Positions 53,198 through 62,800 of a DNA stretch of 64,000 nucleotides are shown one piece after another. Every line of letters begins with the position of its first letter. The stretch's first letter is position 1. The notes below the pieces were generated by a model, which ran no database searches, was not told the DNA's origin, and saw only the letters and a list, made by a program, of their open reading frames with translations. This stretch comes from Myxococcus sp. CA023 (GTDB lineage Bacteria; Myxococcota; Myxococcia; Myxococcales; Myxococcaceae): the NCBI RefSeq assembly GCF_010998615.1, contig NZ_JAAEAH010000038.1, forward strand, positions 1 through 64,000, given 5' to 3'. Position numbers and translations under genes: made by a program.

Positions 53198-54130
53198 ATG
53201 GTGGAAGCGGGCGTGAAGACGGCGCTGGCGGCGCGCGTGGAGTCGCTGGGCGGCTGTGAGGTGAAGGCGGGCGAACCGCTGGCGCCTCTCACCAGCGTCC
53301 GGGCCGGCGGCGCCGCGGAAGCCCTGGTGCGCCCGCGCTCGCCAGACGCCCTGGTGGCGCTGCTGAAGCTGGCGCGCGAAGAGGGTGTCCCCGTTTCGAT
53401 TCTGGGCGGCGGCGCCAACACGCTGGTGGGGGACGGCGGGGTGCCCGGCCTGACGCTGAAGCTGCCTGGAGACCTCTTTCCGGAGGTGGCCGACGTGGGC
53501 CCCGAGGAAGGGCGGCTCACCCTGGGCGCGGGGGCGGCCATCGTCCGCCTCATCAACATCATGCGGGCCCACGCGCTGGTGGGGGCGGAGTTCCTGGCCG
53601 GCATCCCCGGCACGCTGGGCGGCGCGGTGTCGATGAACGCCGGCACCAAGAACGGCGAGGCCTTCCGCGTCATCGAAGCGGTGGAAGTGGCCACGGCGGA
53701 CGGGGTGGGGTGGCTGACGAAGGCGCAGGTGCCGCATTCCTACCGTCACTCCGAATTGCCGCCGGGCGGCGTCGTCACCCGGGTGCGTTTCGCGCTGCGC
53801 AAGGGGGACGTGGTGGCCTCCAAGGCCGTCATGGACGCTGACCTGGGTTACCGGAAACGGACACAGCCGCTCAGTCAGCCCAACTTCGGCAGCGTCTTCA
53901 CCAACCCGCCGGGCGACCATGCCGGACGGCTCATTGAACTGGCGGGCCTGAAAGGGTACTCGCTGGGGCGCGCGCAGGTGTCCACCCTGCACGCCAACTG
54001 GATTGTGAACCTGGGCGGTGCCACTGCCCGCGACGTGCTGGGACTCGTCACCCTCATGCAGCAGCGGGTGCTCGAGCAGTCCGGCGTCGACATGAAACCC
54101 GAAGTCAAGCGCCTGGGAGACTTCCTGTGA
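53198..54130 (+). CDS. murB: UDP-N-acetylenolpyruvoylglucosamine reductase MurB
   Basis: 310 residues from ATG 53198. FAD-binding region VSILGGGANTLVGDGGVPGL, AGIPGTLGGAVSMNAGTKNG, and the catalytic region SQPNFGSVFTNPPGDHAGRL, in which the usual catalytic Ser is in GSVFTNP (type II, lacking the Tyr loop). It makes UDP-MurNAc using NADPH. It overlaps ddl by 4 nt. Confidence 0.95.
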   Translation: MVEAGVKTALAARVESLGGCEVKAGEPLAPLTSVRAGGAAEALVRPRSPDALVALLKLAREEGVPVSILGGGANTLVGDGGVPGLTLKLPGDLFPEVADVGPEEGRLTLGAGAAIVRLINIMRAHALVGAEFLAGIPGTLGGAVSMNAGTKNGEAFRVIEAVEVATADGVGWLTKAQVPHSYRHSELPPGGVVTRVRFALRKGDVVASKAVMDADLGYRKRTQPLSQPNFGSVFTNPPGDHAGRLIELAGLKGYSLGRAQVSTLHANWIVNLGGATARDVLGLVTLMQQRVLEQSGVDMKPEVKRLGDFL

Positions 54131-55083
54131 CTCCGAATCGCGGTCCCTTCACGAAGGACGAGCTCAAGCAGAAGCGTGTCGGCGTGCTGTTGGGCGGAAT
54201 GTCCGCGGAGCGCGACGTGTCCCTGCGTACCGGTGAGGCCGTCTCCGGGGCGCTGCGCGGGCTGGGCTACGACGTGGTGGAGATTGACGTGGGCCGGGAT
54301 TTGCCCGCGCGCCTGGCGGCGGAGAAGGTGGACGTGGCGTGGCTGGCCGTCCACGGGCGTTATGGCGAGGACGGCTGTCTCCAGGGACTGCTGGAGTCGC
54401 TCTTCATTCCTTATACCGGCAGCGGCGTGCTGGCCTCCGCGCTGGGCATGGACAAGGTGTACGCCAAGCAGGTCTTCGTGGCCCATGGCATCCCCACGCC
54501 CGCATACCGTTCCTTCCGGGACGCCGCGTCGGCGCTGGCGGCGGCGGACAGCCTGCCCTTCCCGTTTCCAGTGGTGGTGAAGCCCAGCCGCGAAGGCAGC
54601 AGCGTGGGCGTGCACATCTGCAAGACGCGGGACGCCTACGAGGCCGCCGTGACGGACGCGGCGAAGTACGCGGGCACCCTGCTGGTGGAGCAGTTCGTCA
54701 AGGGACGCGAAGTGCAGGGTGGCGTGCTGGACGATGAGGCCCTGGGCGTCATCGAGGTCCGCGCCGCGCGCGAGTTCTACGACTATGACGCGAAGTACAA
54801 GGCGGGCACCGGCACGCAGTACCTCTTCCCCGCGCCCCTGCCTCCGGATCAGTATGCGCGGGTGAACGAGGTGTGCCTGGCCGCGCACCAGGCCCTGGGG
54901 TGTAGCGGGGGCTCGCGATCGGACGTCATCGTCACCGACGGGGGCGAGGTGTTCCTTCTGGAAACCAACACGCTGCCGGGCATGACGGCCTCGAGCCTCT
55001 TGCCCAAGATTGCCGCGGGGCGCGGTATCGACTTTCCCGCCCTGTGTGAGCGCCTGCTGCTGGGCGCGTGTCTCAAGGCCTGA
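54127..55083 (+). CDS. ddl: D-alanine:D-alanine ligase Ddl
   Basis: 318 residues from GTG 54127. ATP-grasp enzyme with VGVLLGGMSAERDVSLRTGE, FIPYTGSGVLASALGMDKVY, VVKPSREGSSVGVHICKTRD, and VFLLETNTLPGMTASSLLPK near the C-terminus. It makes the D-Ala-D-Ala used by MurF. It is the last gene of the first dcw block; the next gene is in the opposite direction. ATP- and metal-binding residues look intact. Confidence 0.95.
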   Translation: MTPNRGPFTKDELKQKRVGVLLGGMSAERDVSLRTGEAVSGALRGLGYDVVEIDVGRDLPARLAAEKVDVAWLAVHGRYGEDGCLQGLLESLFIPYTGSGVLASALGMDKVYAKQVFVAHGIPTPAYRSFRDAASALAAADSLPFPFPVVVKPSREGSSVGVHICKTRDAYEAAVTDAAKYAGTLLVEQFVKGREVQGGVLDDEALGVIEVRAAREFYDYDAKYKAGTGTQYLFPAPLPPDQYARVNEVCLAAHQALGCSGGSRSDVIVTDGGEVFLLETNTLPGMTASSLLPKIAAGRGIDFPALCERLLLGACLKA

Positions 55084-55159
55084 GCGTCTTGGGGGACTGC
55101 GAGCGTTGCGCTCACCTGCGAGACGCGCCCATGGCACCGCGACCGGGTTTCGGGAAGGT

Positions 55160-55190
55160 GCCGCGGCGGATGAAGACGCCGCGGCGCTTT
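55160..55190. terminator. Hairpin between ddl and the inverted protease gene
   Basis: A perfect 9-bp stem, GCCGCGGCG (55160-55168) and CGCCGCGGC (55177-55185), with an 8-nt loop and GCTTT after it on the plus strand. It lies 77 bp beyond the ddl stop and 20 bp from the convergent protease stop, so it may end both transcripts. If strong, ftsQ-ftsA would need their own promoter. Confidence 0.5.
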
Positions 55191-55206
55191 GGGCGGGCGG
55201 GCCTCT

Positions 55207-56832
55207 TTACTTCCGGATTTGCACCGTGACGGAGGTGAACACCTCGATGGTCTGCCCGTTCTCCTGGACGTGGGTGCTCTCGAAGCTCACCGGCTTGATG
55301 TAGAGGGCGTTCGCCCGGTGCTCATTGGTGGACCTGGGGCCAAATCTCGCCAACTGCGTCGTGTGCATGGCCATGCCCGTGCAGTTTTGGCAGATGGGTG
55401 CGAGGTGCACGAACACCGTGCCGCCCTCAATCTGGTTCGTCCCATTGGTCTTCCGCTTCGGTACCGAGATGAACAACTGCTGAGGCTTCTCATCCGGCTT
55501 GCCACTAAGGGGAATCTCCCAGACTGCCCCCAGCGGGAGGGGGCTGGTGCTGTCCTCGTTGTTGTCCAGCGGACGGAGCGTGACAGTGGTGAAGCCCGTG
55601 TTGTCGAGGGCCGAGTTGACCTTGAAGAGATCCTCCTTCTTCGTCCACCCGAGCCAGTGGAGCTGCGCGAGGCTGTAGTTGTCCGACGCGAAGATGCTCA
55701 TGTACGAGCTCGCGTCGCCGGACGAGTTGATCTTGCCGGTCGCGGAGTTGAGCACGCTGCTGTGCGCGAGGCCGAGGACGTGCCCGACCTCGTGGATGAA
55801 GTCCCGGGGCAGGGTGCTGATGAGGTTGGCCCTGTTCGAGCCGGCATTCGAGGAAGGGCACACCCCTTTGGGCAGCACGAAGATGGTCAGGAAGTCGCTC
55901 GATTTATGTCCGGCTCGCAGCGCGGCATCGTTCTTCACCGCGCTGCAGGTAGTCCTGGTCACGGTCACGTTCTGCCTGATGAAGCCCAGGTGCAGCCGGT
56001 TTCGAGACATGACGGATGTCTTGGCTTGCAGGACGTCCAGGGCATTCTGGATGGACACCCAACTGGGCGTCGTCTTGCCAGCGAGCGAGACGCGGACGAC
56101 CTTGACGTTGTGCGCCTGGTTGACATCGCCCACCCTGGCGTTGAAGTTCTTGACGCAGGTCAACTCGTTGGGGGCGCAGTCGTAGTCGAACGGAGAGGGG
56201 CGCGCCGCGAAGCCCTGAATCTGGAACGAGCGCACGTTGTCGTTCGCGCTGGCGCCGCTCGCGAACGAGGTCTCGCAGAGGTTCGTGTCGCTAGCGACGA
56301 AGACGGAGTCTCCGGTGCAGTTCGCTCCGGCATGGAGCGTCACGGTCTTCCCGAAAGGCACGTCGACGTAGGATGCGCCGACGGTTTCCGGGAGTGTGTG
56401 GCAGCCGCTGGCTTCGGTCTCCTGAATCACCTGGGAGGCGCCGTCGCAGTTTTCACGCATGCGGACGGGCGGCGTGTTCACGCCGATGAGCTGCGCGCGC
56501 AGCGTGGGCCAGTTGGCCGCCGTGCAGTTTCCGGACTGCACCTCATCGAGGAAGGTGCCGTCATCGAGCTCCGGGTGCTCGTAGAACCTGCATGTATCCT
56601 CCATCTCGCTCCAGTGCTCCCAGTCACAGGCCCCCGTGTTCACGTACGTCGCGATGCACGAGAGCGCCGCTTCCAGCGACGATGAGACGACCGCCTGCCT
56701 GGAGGACGCGATGGCCTCCTCTGTGACGGTGACTCCGGGCTGCTCGTGGGCGGGTTGCTCCCCCTCTTCGCCTTGGCACCCTGACACCAGTGCTCCGCAC
56801 AGCAGGACGGCCGTCATGGTCAGCTTCTGCAT
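55207..56832 (-). CDS. Secreted metzincin-type zinc metalloprotease (lipoprotein)
   Basis: 541 residues from ATG 56832 with GAGAGGGA upstream. The signal peptide has lipobox ALVSGCQG. A ~75-residue N-terminal Cys-containing region is followed by a beta/gamma-crystallin-like part (VPFGKTVTLHAGANCTGDSV). The catalytic domain has the full motif H347-E348-VG-H351-VLG-LA-H357 and a Met-turn at M378 (SSYMSIF); the residues needed for activity are present. Asn-rich C-terminal strands follow. It is a probable extracellular peptidase. It lies inverted between ddl and ftsQ and has visibly lower G+C and more AT-ending codons than the mur/fts genes, suggesting later insertion. Confidence 0.85.
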   Translation of the reverse strand: MQKLTMTAVLLCGALVSGCQGEEGEQPAHEQPGVTVTEEAIASSRQAVVSSSLEAALSCIATYVNTGACDWEHWSEMEDTCRFYEHPELDDGTFLDEVQSGNCTAANWPTLRAQLIGVNTPPVRMRENCDGASQVIQETEASGCHTLPETVGASYVDVPFGKTVTLHAGANCTGDSVFVASDTNLCETSFASGASANDNVRSFQIQGFAARPSPFDYDCAPNELTCVKNFNARVGDVNQAHNVKVVRVSLAGKTTPSWVSIQNALDVLQAKTSVMSRNRLHLGFIRQNVTVTRTTCSAVKNDAALRAGHKSSDFLTIFVLPKGVCPSSNAGSNRANLISTLPRDFIHEVGHVLGLAHSSVLNSATGKINSSGDASSYMSIFASDNYSLAQLHWLGWTKKEDLFKVNSALDNTGFTTVTLRPLDNNEDSTSPLPLGAVWEIPLSGKPDEKPQQLFISVPKRKTNGTNQIEGGTVFVHLAPICQNCTGMAMHTTQLARFGPRSTNEHRANALYIKPVSFESTHVQENGQTIEVFTSVTVQIRK

Positions 56833-57375
56833 ACTTCCCTCTCGCAGCCCGTGGCTGCGTCCCACGGTGCACGACGTGCATGTGGATGGCTTTTGCAACT
56901 CGATGGATGGGTCAACCCGCCGGCTGTGACGTCAAGGGCTGCATGGCCCGCGGGTTACACGGCCAACACCCTTCCCGCAGTGACGCCTCTCGCCAATTTT
57001 CATATAAACATGGATAATTTCGGAAATCCTGAAATTTAGGATTCCATTTCACGATGCCGTTCATCCAAAACGGTGCTTCGCAGGGGCTGGGGCGTCGCTG
57101 GTGCGCCTGGCCGAGCCTCCAGCACGCCATGGCCCACCGAGATGAAGCGCCCGCGCGGCGGCAAGGAAGGAGGCCCGCTCCCTCAACTCGAGGGGAACAC
57201 CCTTGAAATTCGGGGGGAGGGAGAAGGAATGTGCGCTGCGCCTTTCGCGAGCCCCGTGAGAAACAACCAGCCCCGGACCCGATGGACGAACGCGCCCGCT
57301 ACAGCGACGTGCCTGTAGCCAAAAACTGGCGTGGCTCCGCATCTGCGCACAGCATGCGTCAACCCTTTTCTCCCC
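56833..57375. other. Divergent intergenic region with AT-rich island, protease/ftsQ
   Basis: 543 bp without a convincing gene. The stretch ~56995-57065 is strongly AT-rich, unlike anything else in the window, and contains an inverted repeat at 57022-57045. It must contain the protease promoter and, given the insertion, probably a new promoter for ftsQ-ftsA. I could not assign good -35/-10 pairs with confidence. Open frames in 57061-57375 look like chance frames. Confidence 0.5.
57022..57045. repeat. Inverted repeat in AT-rich island
   Basis: AATCCT (57025-57030), centre GAAATTT, AGGATT (57038-57043), flanked by GGA on the left and CC on the right to give an imperfect longer palindrome. It could be an operator, or the footprint of an insertion event. 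Confidence 0.45.
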
Positions 57376-58230
57376 ATGGCCTTCGGTAAATCCAAGAACC
57401 GCCGCCGTCAGGACGCCGCCCAGCAGAAAGAGGCGGTCCGGGGCGCGGTGCGTTCGCACGGGCCAGGGGTGCTCAAGGTGCTGGGGGTGACCCTGGGCAC
57501 CGGACTGCTGGTGTGGGGTGGGGTGGCGCTGCGGGAGTGGGCGCTGACGTCGCCGCGCTTCGAACTGGAGGCGGTGTCCTTCTCCGGCCTCCAGCGCGCC
57601 TCCCGCGTGGAGTTGCTGCGGCTGGCGGCGCTGACGAAGGGCCAGAATCTGTGGACGCTGGATGTGGACGCGCTGGAGCGCGCCATGCACCAGCACCCCT
57701 GGCTGCGCACGGTGGAGGTGACGCGGCGTTTCCCCAACCGCGTGTCGGTGGAGGTGACGGAGCACGTGCCGGTGGCCATGGCGGTGCTGGGGGAGCTGTA
57801 CGTCCTGGACGAGGAAGGCGATCCCTTCAAGCGGGTGACGCCCGGGGACGGACTGGATTTGCCCCTGGTGACAGGCCTGGACCGGGAAGGTTATGTAGCG
57901 GACCCGGCGGCGGCGCGGGAGCGCCTCCGTTCGGCGCTGACGGTGGCCAGCGCGTACGCGCGGCTGTCACCCGAGAAGGCCGAACAGTTGTCGGAGGTCC
58001 GCCTGGAGGCGCAGAGCCTGGCGCTGGTGACGGCGTCCGGGCAGGAAGTGCGCCTGGGTGAAGGAGATTCCGAGGTCAAGCTGCAGCGTCTTGCCCGTGT
58101 CCGGCGCGAACTGGGTGCGAGGGGGCTTGCAGCGGAGATCATTCACCTGGATAACCGTGCCCGGCCCGGCTGGGTGGCGGTGAAGATTTCGAGCCCCGCG
58201 TCCGAGAGGAGCGGGGCTTCGATGCGGTAA
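57376..58230 (+). CDS. ftsQ: Cell division protein FtsQ
   Basis: 284 residues from ATG 57376. Basic cytoplasmic tail (GKSKNRRRQDAA), one transmembrane helix (VLGVTLGTGLLVWGGVAL), then a POTRA domain (FELEAVSFSGLQRASRVELL, NLWTLDVDALERAMHQHPWL, RTVEVTRRFPNRVSVEVTEH) and the FtsQ beta domain with LYVLDEEGDPFKRV. It recruits FtsL/FtsB to the divisome. It begins the second dcw block, after the inverted protease. Confidence 0.93.
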   Translation: MAFGKSKNRRRQDAAQQKEAVRGAVRSHGPGVLKVLGVTLGTGLLVWGGVALREWALTSPRFELEAVSFSGLQRASRVELLRLAALTKGQNLWTLDVDALERAMHQHPWLRTVEVTRRFPNRVSVEVTEHVPVAMAVLGELYVLDEEGDPFKRVTPGDGLDLPLVTGLDREGYVADPAAARERLRSALTVASAYARLSPEKAEQLSEVRLEAQSLALVTASGQEVRLGEGDSEVKLQRLARVRRELGARGLAAEIIHLDNRARPGWVAVKISSPASERSGASMR

Positions 58231-58276
58231 GAGGACGCGCCCCTTTCACGAGAGTGGGGGGCCTGGGAGGGTTGTC

Positions 58277-59509
58277 ATGGCGAAGCAGAAGTCGGGGGAG
58301 ATCATCGTCGGCCTCGACATCGGCACGACGAAGATCTGCGCCATCGTCGGAGAGCTGACCGACAGCGGCATCGACATCATCGGCATCGGTACGCATCCGT
58401 CGAAGGGTCTGCGCAAGGGCGTGGTGGTGAACATCGAGGCGACCGTCTCTTCCATCCGCCGCGCGGTGGAAGAAGCGGAGCTCATGGCGGGGGCGGAGAT
58501 TTCCCACGTCTACACGGGCATCGCCGGAGGCCACATCAAGGGCTTCAATTCCCAGGGCATCGTCGCCGTCAAGGACAAGGAGGTCCGCGAGGCGGACATC
58601 GCCCGGGTCATTGACGCGGCCAAGGCCGTGGCGATTCCGCTGGACCGGGAGGTCATCCACGTCCTCCCGCAGGAGTTCATCATCGACGACCAGGGCGGCA
58701 TCAAGGAGCCCCTGGGCATGGCGGGCGTCCGGCTGGAGGCCAAGGTCCATATCGTCACTGGCGCGGTGTCCAGCGCGCAGAACATCGTCAAGTGCGCCAA
58801 CCGCACCGGGCTCAATGTCTCCGACATCGTCCTCCAGCCGCTGGCCAGCGCGGAGGCGGTGCTGGGCGAGGACGAGAAGGAGCTGGGCGTGTGCCTCGTC
58901 GACATCGGCGGCGGCACCACGGACATCGCCATCTTCTCCGGCGGCTCCATAGTCCACACGGCGGTGATTGCGCTGGGCGGCAACAACCTCACCAGCGATA
59001 TCGCTATTGGCCTGCGCACCCCCGCGCACGAGGCCGAGCGCATCAAGCAGAAGTACGGTTGCGCGCTGTCGTCGCTCATCAACAAGGACGACACCATTGA
59101 AGTGCCCAGCGTCGGGGGCCGTCATCCCCGCGTGCTCGGGCGGCAGATTCTCTGTGAAATCCTGGAGCCGCGCGTGGAGGAGATCTTCCAGCTCGTGCAC
59201 CGCGAAATCCAGAAGTGCGGCTACGAGGACCTGCTGGCCTCGGGCGTGGTGATTACGGGTGGCTCCACGCTGCTGGCCGGCATGCCGGAGCTGGCCGAGG
59301 AAGTCCTGGGCCTGCCCGTCCGCCGCGGCATGCCGCGTGGCATTGGCGGTCTGGTGGATGTGGTGAAGAGCCCCATGTACGCCACCGGCGTGGGTCTGGT
59401 CGTCTACGGTGCCCGCCACCTGGACCGGCGCATGTTCCGCATCCGCGAGGAGAACGTGTACAAGAAGGTGAAGGGCCGCATGCGCGAGTGGCTCGAGGAA
59501 ATCTTCTGA
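58277..59509 (+). CDS. ftsA: Cell division protein FtsA
   Basis: 410 residues, GGGAGGG upstream. Actin-like fold: phosphate-1 IIVGLDIGTTKICAIVGELT, the 1C subdomain, phosphate-2 LVDIGGGTTDIAIFSGGSIV, adenosine loop VITGGSTLLAGMPELAEEVL, and a C-terminal amphipathic helix (VKGRMREWLEEIF) for membrane binding. FtsA tethers FtsZ. The usual downstream ftsZ is missing; a terminator follows 31 bp after the stop. Confidence 0.97.
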   Translation: MAKQKSGEIIVGLDIGTTKICAIVGELTDSGIDIIGIGTHPSKGLRKGVVVNIEATVSSIRRAVEEAELMAGAEISHVYTGIAGGHIKGFNSQGIVAVKDKEVREADIARVIDAAKAVAIPLDREVIHVLPQEFIIDDQGGIKEPLGMAGVRLEAKVHIVTGAVSSAQNIVKCANRTGLNVSDIVLQPLASAEAVLGEDEKELGVCLVDIGGGTTDIAIFSGGSIVHTAVIALGGNNLTSDIAIGLRTPAHEAERIKQKYGCALSSLINKDDTIEVPSVGGRHPRVLGRQILCEILEPRVEEIFQLVHREIQKCGYEDLLASGVVITGGSTLLAGMPELAEEVLGLPVRRGMPRGIGGLVDVVKSPMYATGVGLVVYGARHLDRRMFRIREENVYKKVKGRMREWLEEIF

Positions 59510-59539
59510 CGCGCCGGGCCGAGCGCCCACCGCGTTGCC

Positions 59540-59570
59540 AAAGGGCTCTCCGAAAGGGGGGCCCTTTTTT
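59540..59570 (+). terminator. Rho-independent terminator after ftsA
   Basis: AAAGGGC (59540-59546) pairs with GCCCTTT (59561-59567), with six T from 59565-59570. It is the clearest intrinsic terminator in the window and ends the dcw transcript 31 bp after the ftsA stop. Confidence 0.85.
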
Positions 59571-59601
59571 GTTGGCCGTGGGCCACACCCTGCGTCCCGG
59601 T

Positions 59602-59632
59602 TGACGCGTCAGCGTCTTGGTTTGACGCGTCA
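59602..59632. promoter_or_regulatory. Two identical palindromes TGACGCGTCA, 21 bp apart
   Basis: TGACGCGTCA at 59602-59611 and again at 59623-59632, each within the direct repeat TTGACGCGTCAGC. The centres are exactly 21 bp apart, two helical turns, so two dimers could bind side by side. They lie 211-240 bp upstream of the giant surface-protein gene and after the ftsA terminator, a good place for its operator. The binding protein is unknown. Confidence 0.55.
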
Positions 59633-59842
59633 GCCGACCTGGTGGGTTGCCCTCCGAAGTGCCCGAGCCGGTCCAGTTTCCGGAATCTGGATCCGTGGTT
59701 CGGATGGGGCACGGGATACCCCGTGAGGCGGGCGCTGAAATCCTCGGAATCTCCAGGGTCGTAGATTGGACAGAGGCTGGCTCTCGGATTGCTATGTGCG
59801 GCATTTGCCGCTGGAGCCACACCCCCCAGCGACCCCAGGTTT

Positions 59843-62800
59843 ATGAATCGAAAGACCTTTTACGTCCCCCTGTTTAGTCGGGCCTTCCGAGGACGCCTCG
59901 GCTTGGCCATCGCACCCCTGGTGCTGCTGTGCGCGGCCCTGCTGGGTCCTGTGGCGAAGGCCGCGGCGGACAGCTTTGGCCTGGGGAACGGGAGCAGCGG
60001 CGCGCTGACCGTCGGTGTCGCCGGCACTGTCATCAACAGCTACACGCGGGTGACGGCCGCGGTGCCCGCGGGGCAGAGCTTCGTGACGGTGGCCTCGACC
60101 ACGGGCTTCGCGGCGGGGAACCTGGTGATGGTGCACCAGGCCACGGGGCTCACGGCGCCCGCGTCTGGCAGTCAGACGCCCATCAACCTGACGGGGGGCC
60201 CGGTGGGCCGCTGGGAGTTCGCGCGGATTCAGAGCCTCACGGCGACGCGGCTCAACTTCTCGCAGCCGCTCACGGTGGCCTTCGCGGCCGTCGGGACGCA
60301 GGCGATTCGGGTGCCCGAGTACACCAGCGTGACGGTGAACGCCGCGGCCAGCCTCGTGGCGCAGCCCTGGAATGGGACGACGGGCGGTGTGCTGGCCTTC
60401 CTGTCACAGGGGCCGGTGAGCAACGTGGGCGCCATCCACGCGGATGGCCAGGGGTTCCGCGGAGGCTTCGCCTGGAACGGTGACGGAGACGGCTGCACGG
60501 CCATGGACCAGGCCTTTCCGGGTGGGACGGAGAAGGGGGAAGGCCTGGTGCCCGGCCGTTTCGGTGCTGGGAACTACCCGCCCGCCTCGGGGACGACGGG
60601 CCGGGGCAACATCGCGAACGCCGGTGGTGGCGGCGTCTGCCACAACTCGGGTGGCGGTGGCGGCAGCAACGCGGGTGCGGGCGGCATCGGCGGACGGACG
60701 TGGGTGGGTGAAGAGGCTCCCGCGGCCCGCGAGGTGGGCGGTCTCGGTGGCGTCTCGCTGACCTTCGATGCGGTGTCCTATGCGGTGTTCGGCGGCGGTG
60801 GTGGCGCGGGCCACGGCAACGACGACGCGGCGGGCGGGGGCAGCGCGGGTGGAGGTGTCGTGTTCTTCCGCGCGGCCTCGCTCTCGGGGGCCGGTCGCGT
60901 GTCGGCGAACGGGTTGGCGGGAGTCAACGCCCAGGGGACTGGCAATGACGCCGCGGGCGGCGCTGGCGCTGGCGGTACTGTGTACCTGCGCGTCACCGGA
61001 GGCTTGGCCTGTTCGGCCAATACGGTGACGGCCCGTGGTGGCGCTGGTGGCAGCACCACGTACGACCAGCACGGAACGGGTGGCGGTGGCGGTGGTGGTC
61101 GTGTGCTGATTCAGGGCGCGACGGTCGGATGCACGCCGGTCGTCACGGGCGGCGCCGCGGGCACGCAGCCGACGGCCAGCGCTCCGGACGGGCTCACGTA
61201 TGGTGCCGCCCCTGGCAACCCCGGTGTCGTCGCCATCCTGCCGGGTGCCTTCCCGGCGAGCGTGGCGGCCCCCGTGGTGACGACACCGGCCAACGGCTCT
61301 ACCACTGGCGTTCGCCCGGTCATCACCGGCACGGCCCCCGCGAACTCCACGGTGGTCATCTTCGTGGATGGCGTCGAAGTGGGCCGCGCGACGGCGGACG
61401 CCTTGGGGAACTTCAGCTTCACGCCGACCGCGGATCTGTCCGTCGGCGCGCACACGGTGAATGCCTACGCCCAGCTCCAGGGCGTGTCGTCCGTGCTGAG
61501 CAACACCAATAGCTTCACCGTGGTCTCCGACACCACGCCTCCGGATACCACCATCGTGAGTGGACCGCCGGCGGTGACGGATTCCGCCAGCGCGACATTT
61601 GACTTCAGCTCCAACGAGAGCCCGGTGACGTACGAGTGCTCGCTGAATGGCGGCCCATTCGTAGCCTGCACGGACCCGCAGACGTTCACGGGGCTGAGCG
61701 AGGGCGACCAGACGCTGGCGGTACGCGCGCGGGATGCGGCGGGCAACGTGGACCCGACGCCCGCGACGTACGCGTGGACGGTGGACACGATCGCGCCGGA
61801 CACGACGATTGTCAGCGGCCCTTCGGGGACGACGACGTCCAACAGCGCGACGTTCGACTTCAGCTCGAATGAGAGCCCGGTGACGTACGAGTGCTCGCTG
61901 GACGGCGGCCCGTTCGTGGCCTGCACGGACCCGCAGACGTTCACGGGCCTGGCGGATGGTGCGCACACCCTGGCGGTGCGCGCGGTGGACGCGGCGGGCA
62001 ATGTGGACTCGACGCCCGCCACCCGGACGTGGACGGTGGATGCCACCGCGCCGGACACCACCATCGTGAGCGGCCCGGCGACGGTGACGAACGCCACCAT
62101 CGCGACGTTCGACTTCAGCTCCAACGAGAGCCCGGTGACGTACGAGTGCTCGCTGAATGGCGCGCCCTTCACGGCCTGCACGGACCCGCAGATGTTCACG
62201 GGGCTGAGCGAGGGCGACCAGACGCTGGCGGTGCGCGCGGTGGATGCGGCGGGCAACGTGGACCCGACACCCGCGACGTATGCGTGGACGGTGGACACGA
62301 CGGCGCCGGACACGACGATTGTCAGCGGCCCTTCGGGGACGACGACGTCCAGCAGCGCGACGTTCGACTTCAGCTCGAATGAGAGCCCGGTGACGTACCA
62401 GTGCTCGTTGGACGGCGCGCCGTTCGTGGCCTGCACGGACCCGCAGACGTTCACGGGCCTGGCGGACGGTGCGCACACCCTGGCGGTGCGCGCGGTGGAC
62501 GCGGCGGGCAATGTGGACCCGACGCCCGCCACCCGGACGTGGACGGTGGATGCCACCGCGCCGGATACCACCATCGTGAGTGGCCCGCCGGCGGTGACGA
62601 ACGCCACCAGCGCGACGTTCGACTTCAGCTCCAACGAGAGCCCGGTGACGTACCAGTGCTCGCTGAATGGCGCGCCCTTCACGGCCTGCACGGACCCGCA
62701 GATGTTCACGGGCTTGAGCGAGGGCGACCAGACGCTGGCGGTGCGCGCGGTGGATGCGGCGGGCAACGTGGACCCGACGCCCGCGACGTACGCGTGGACG

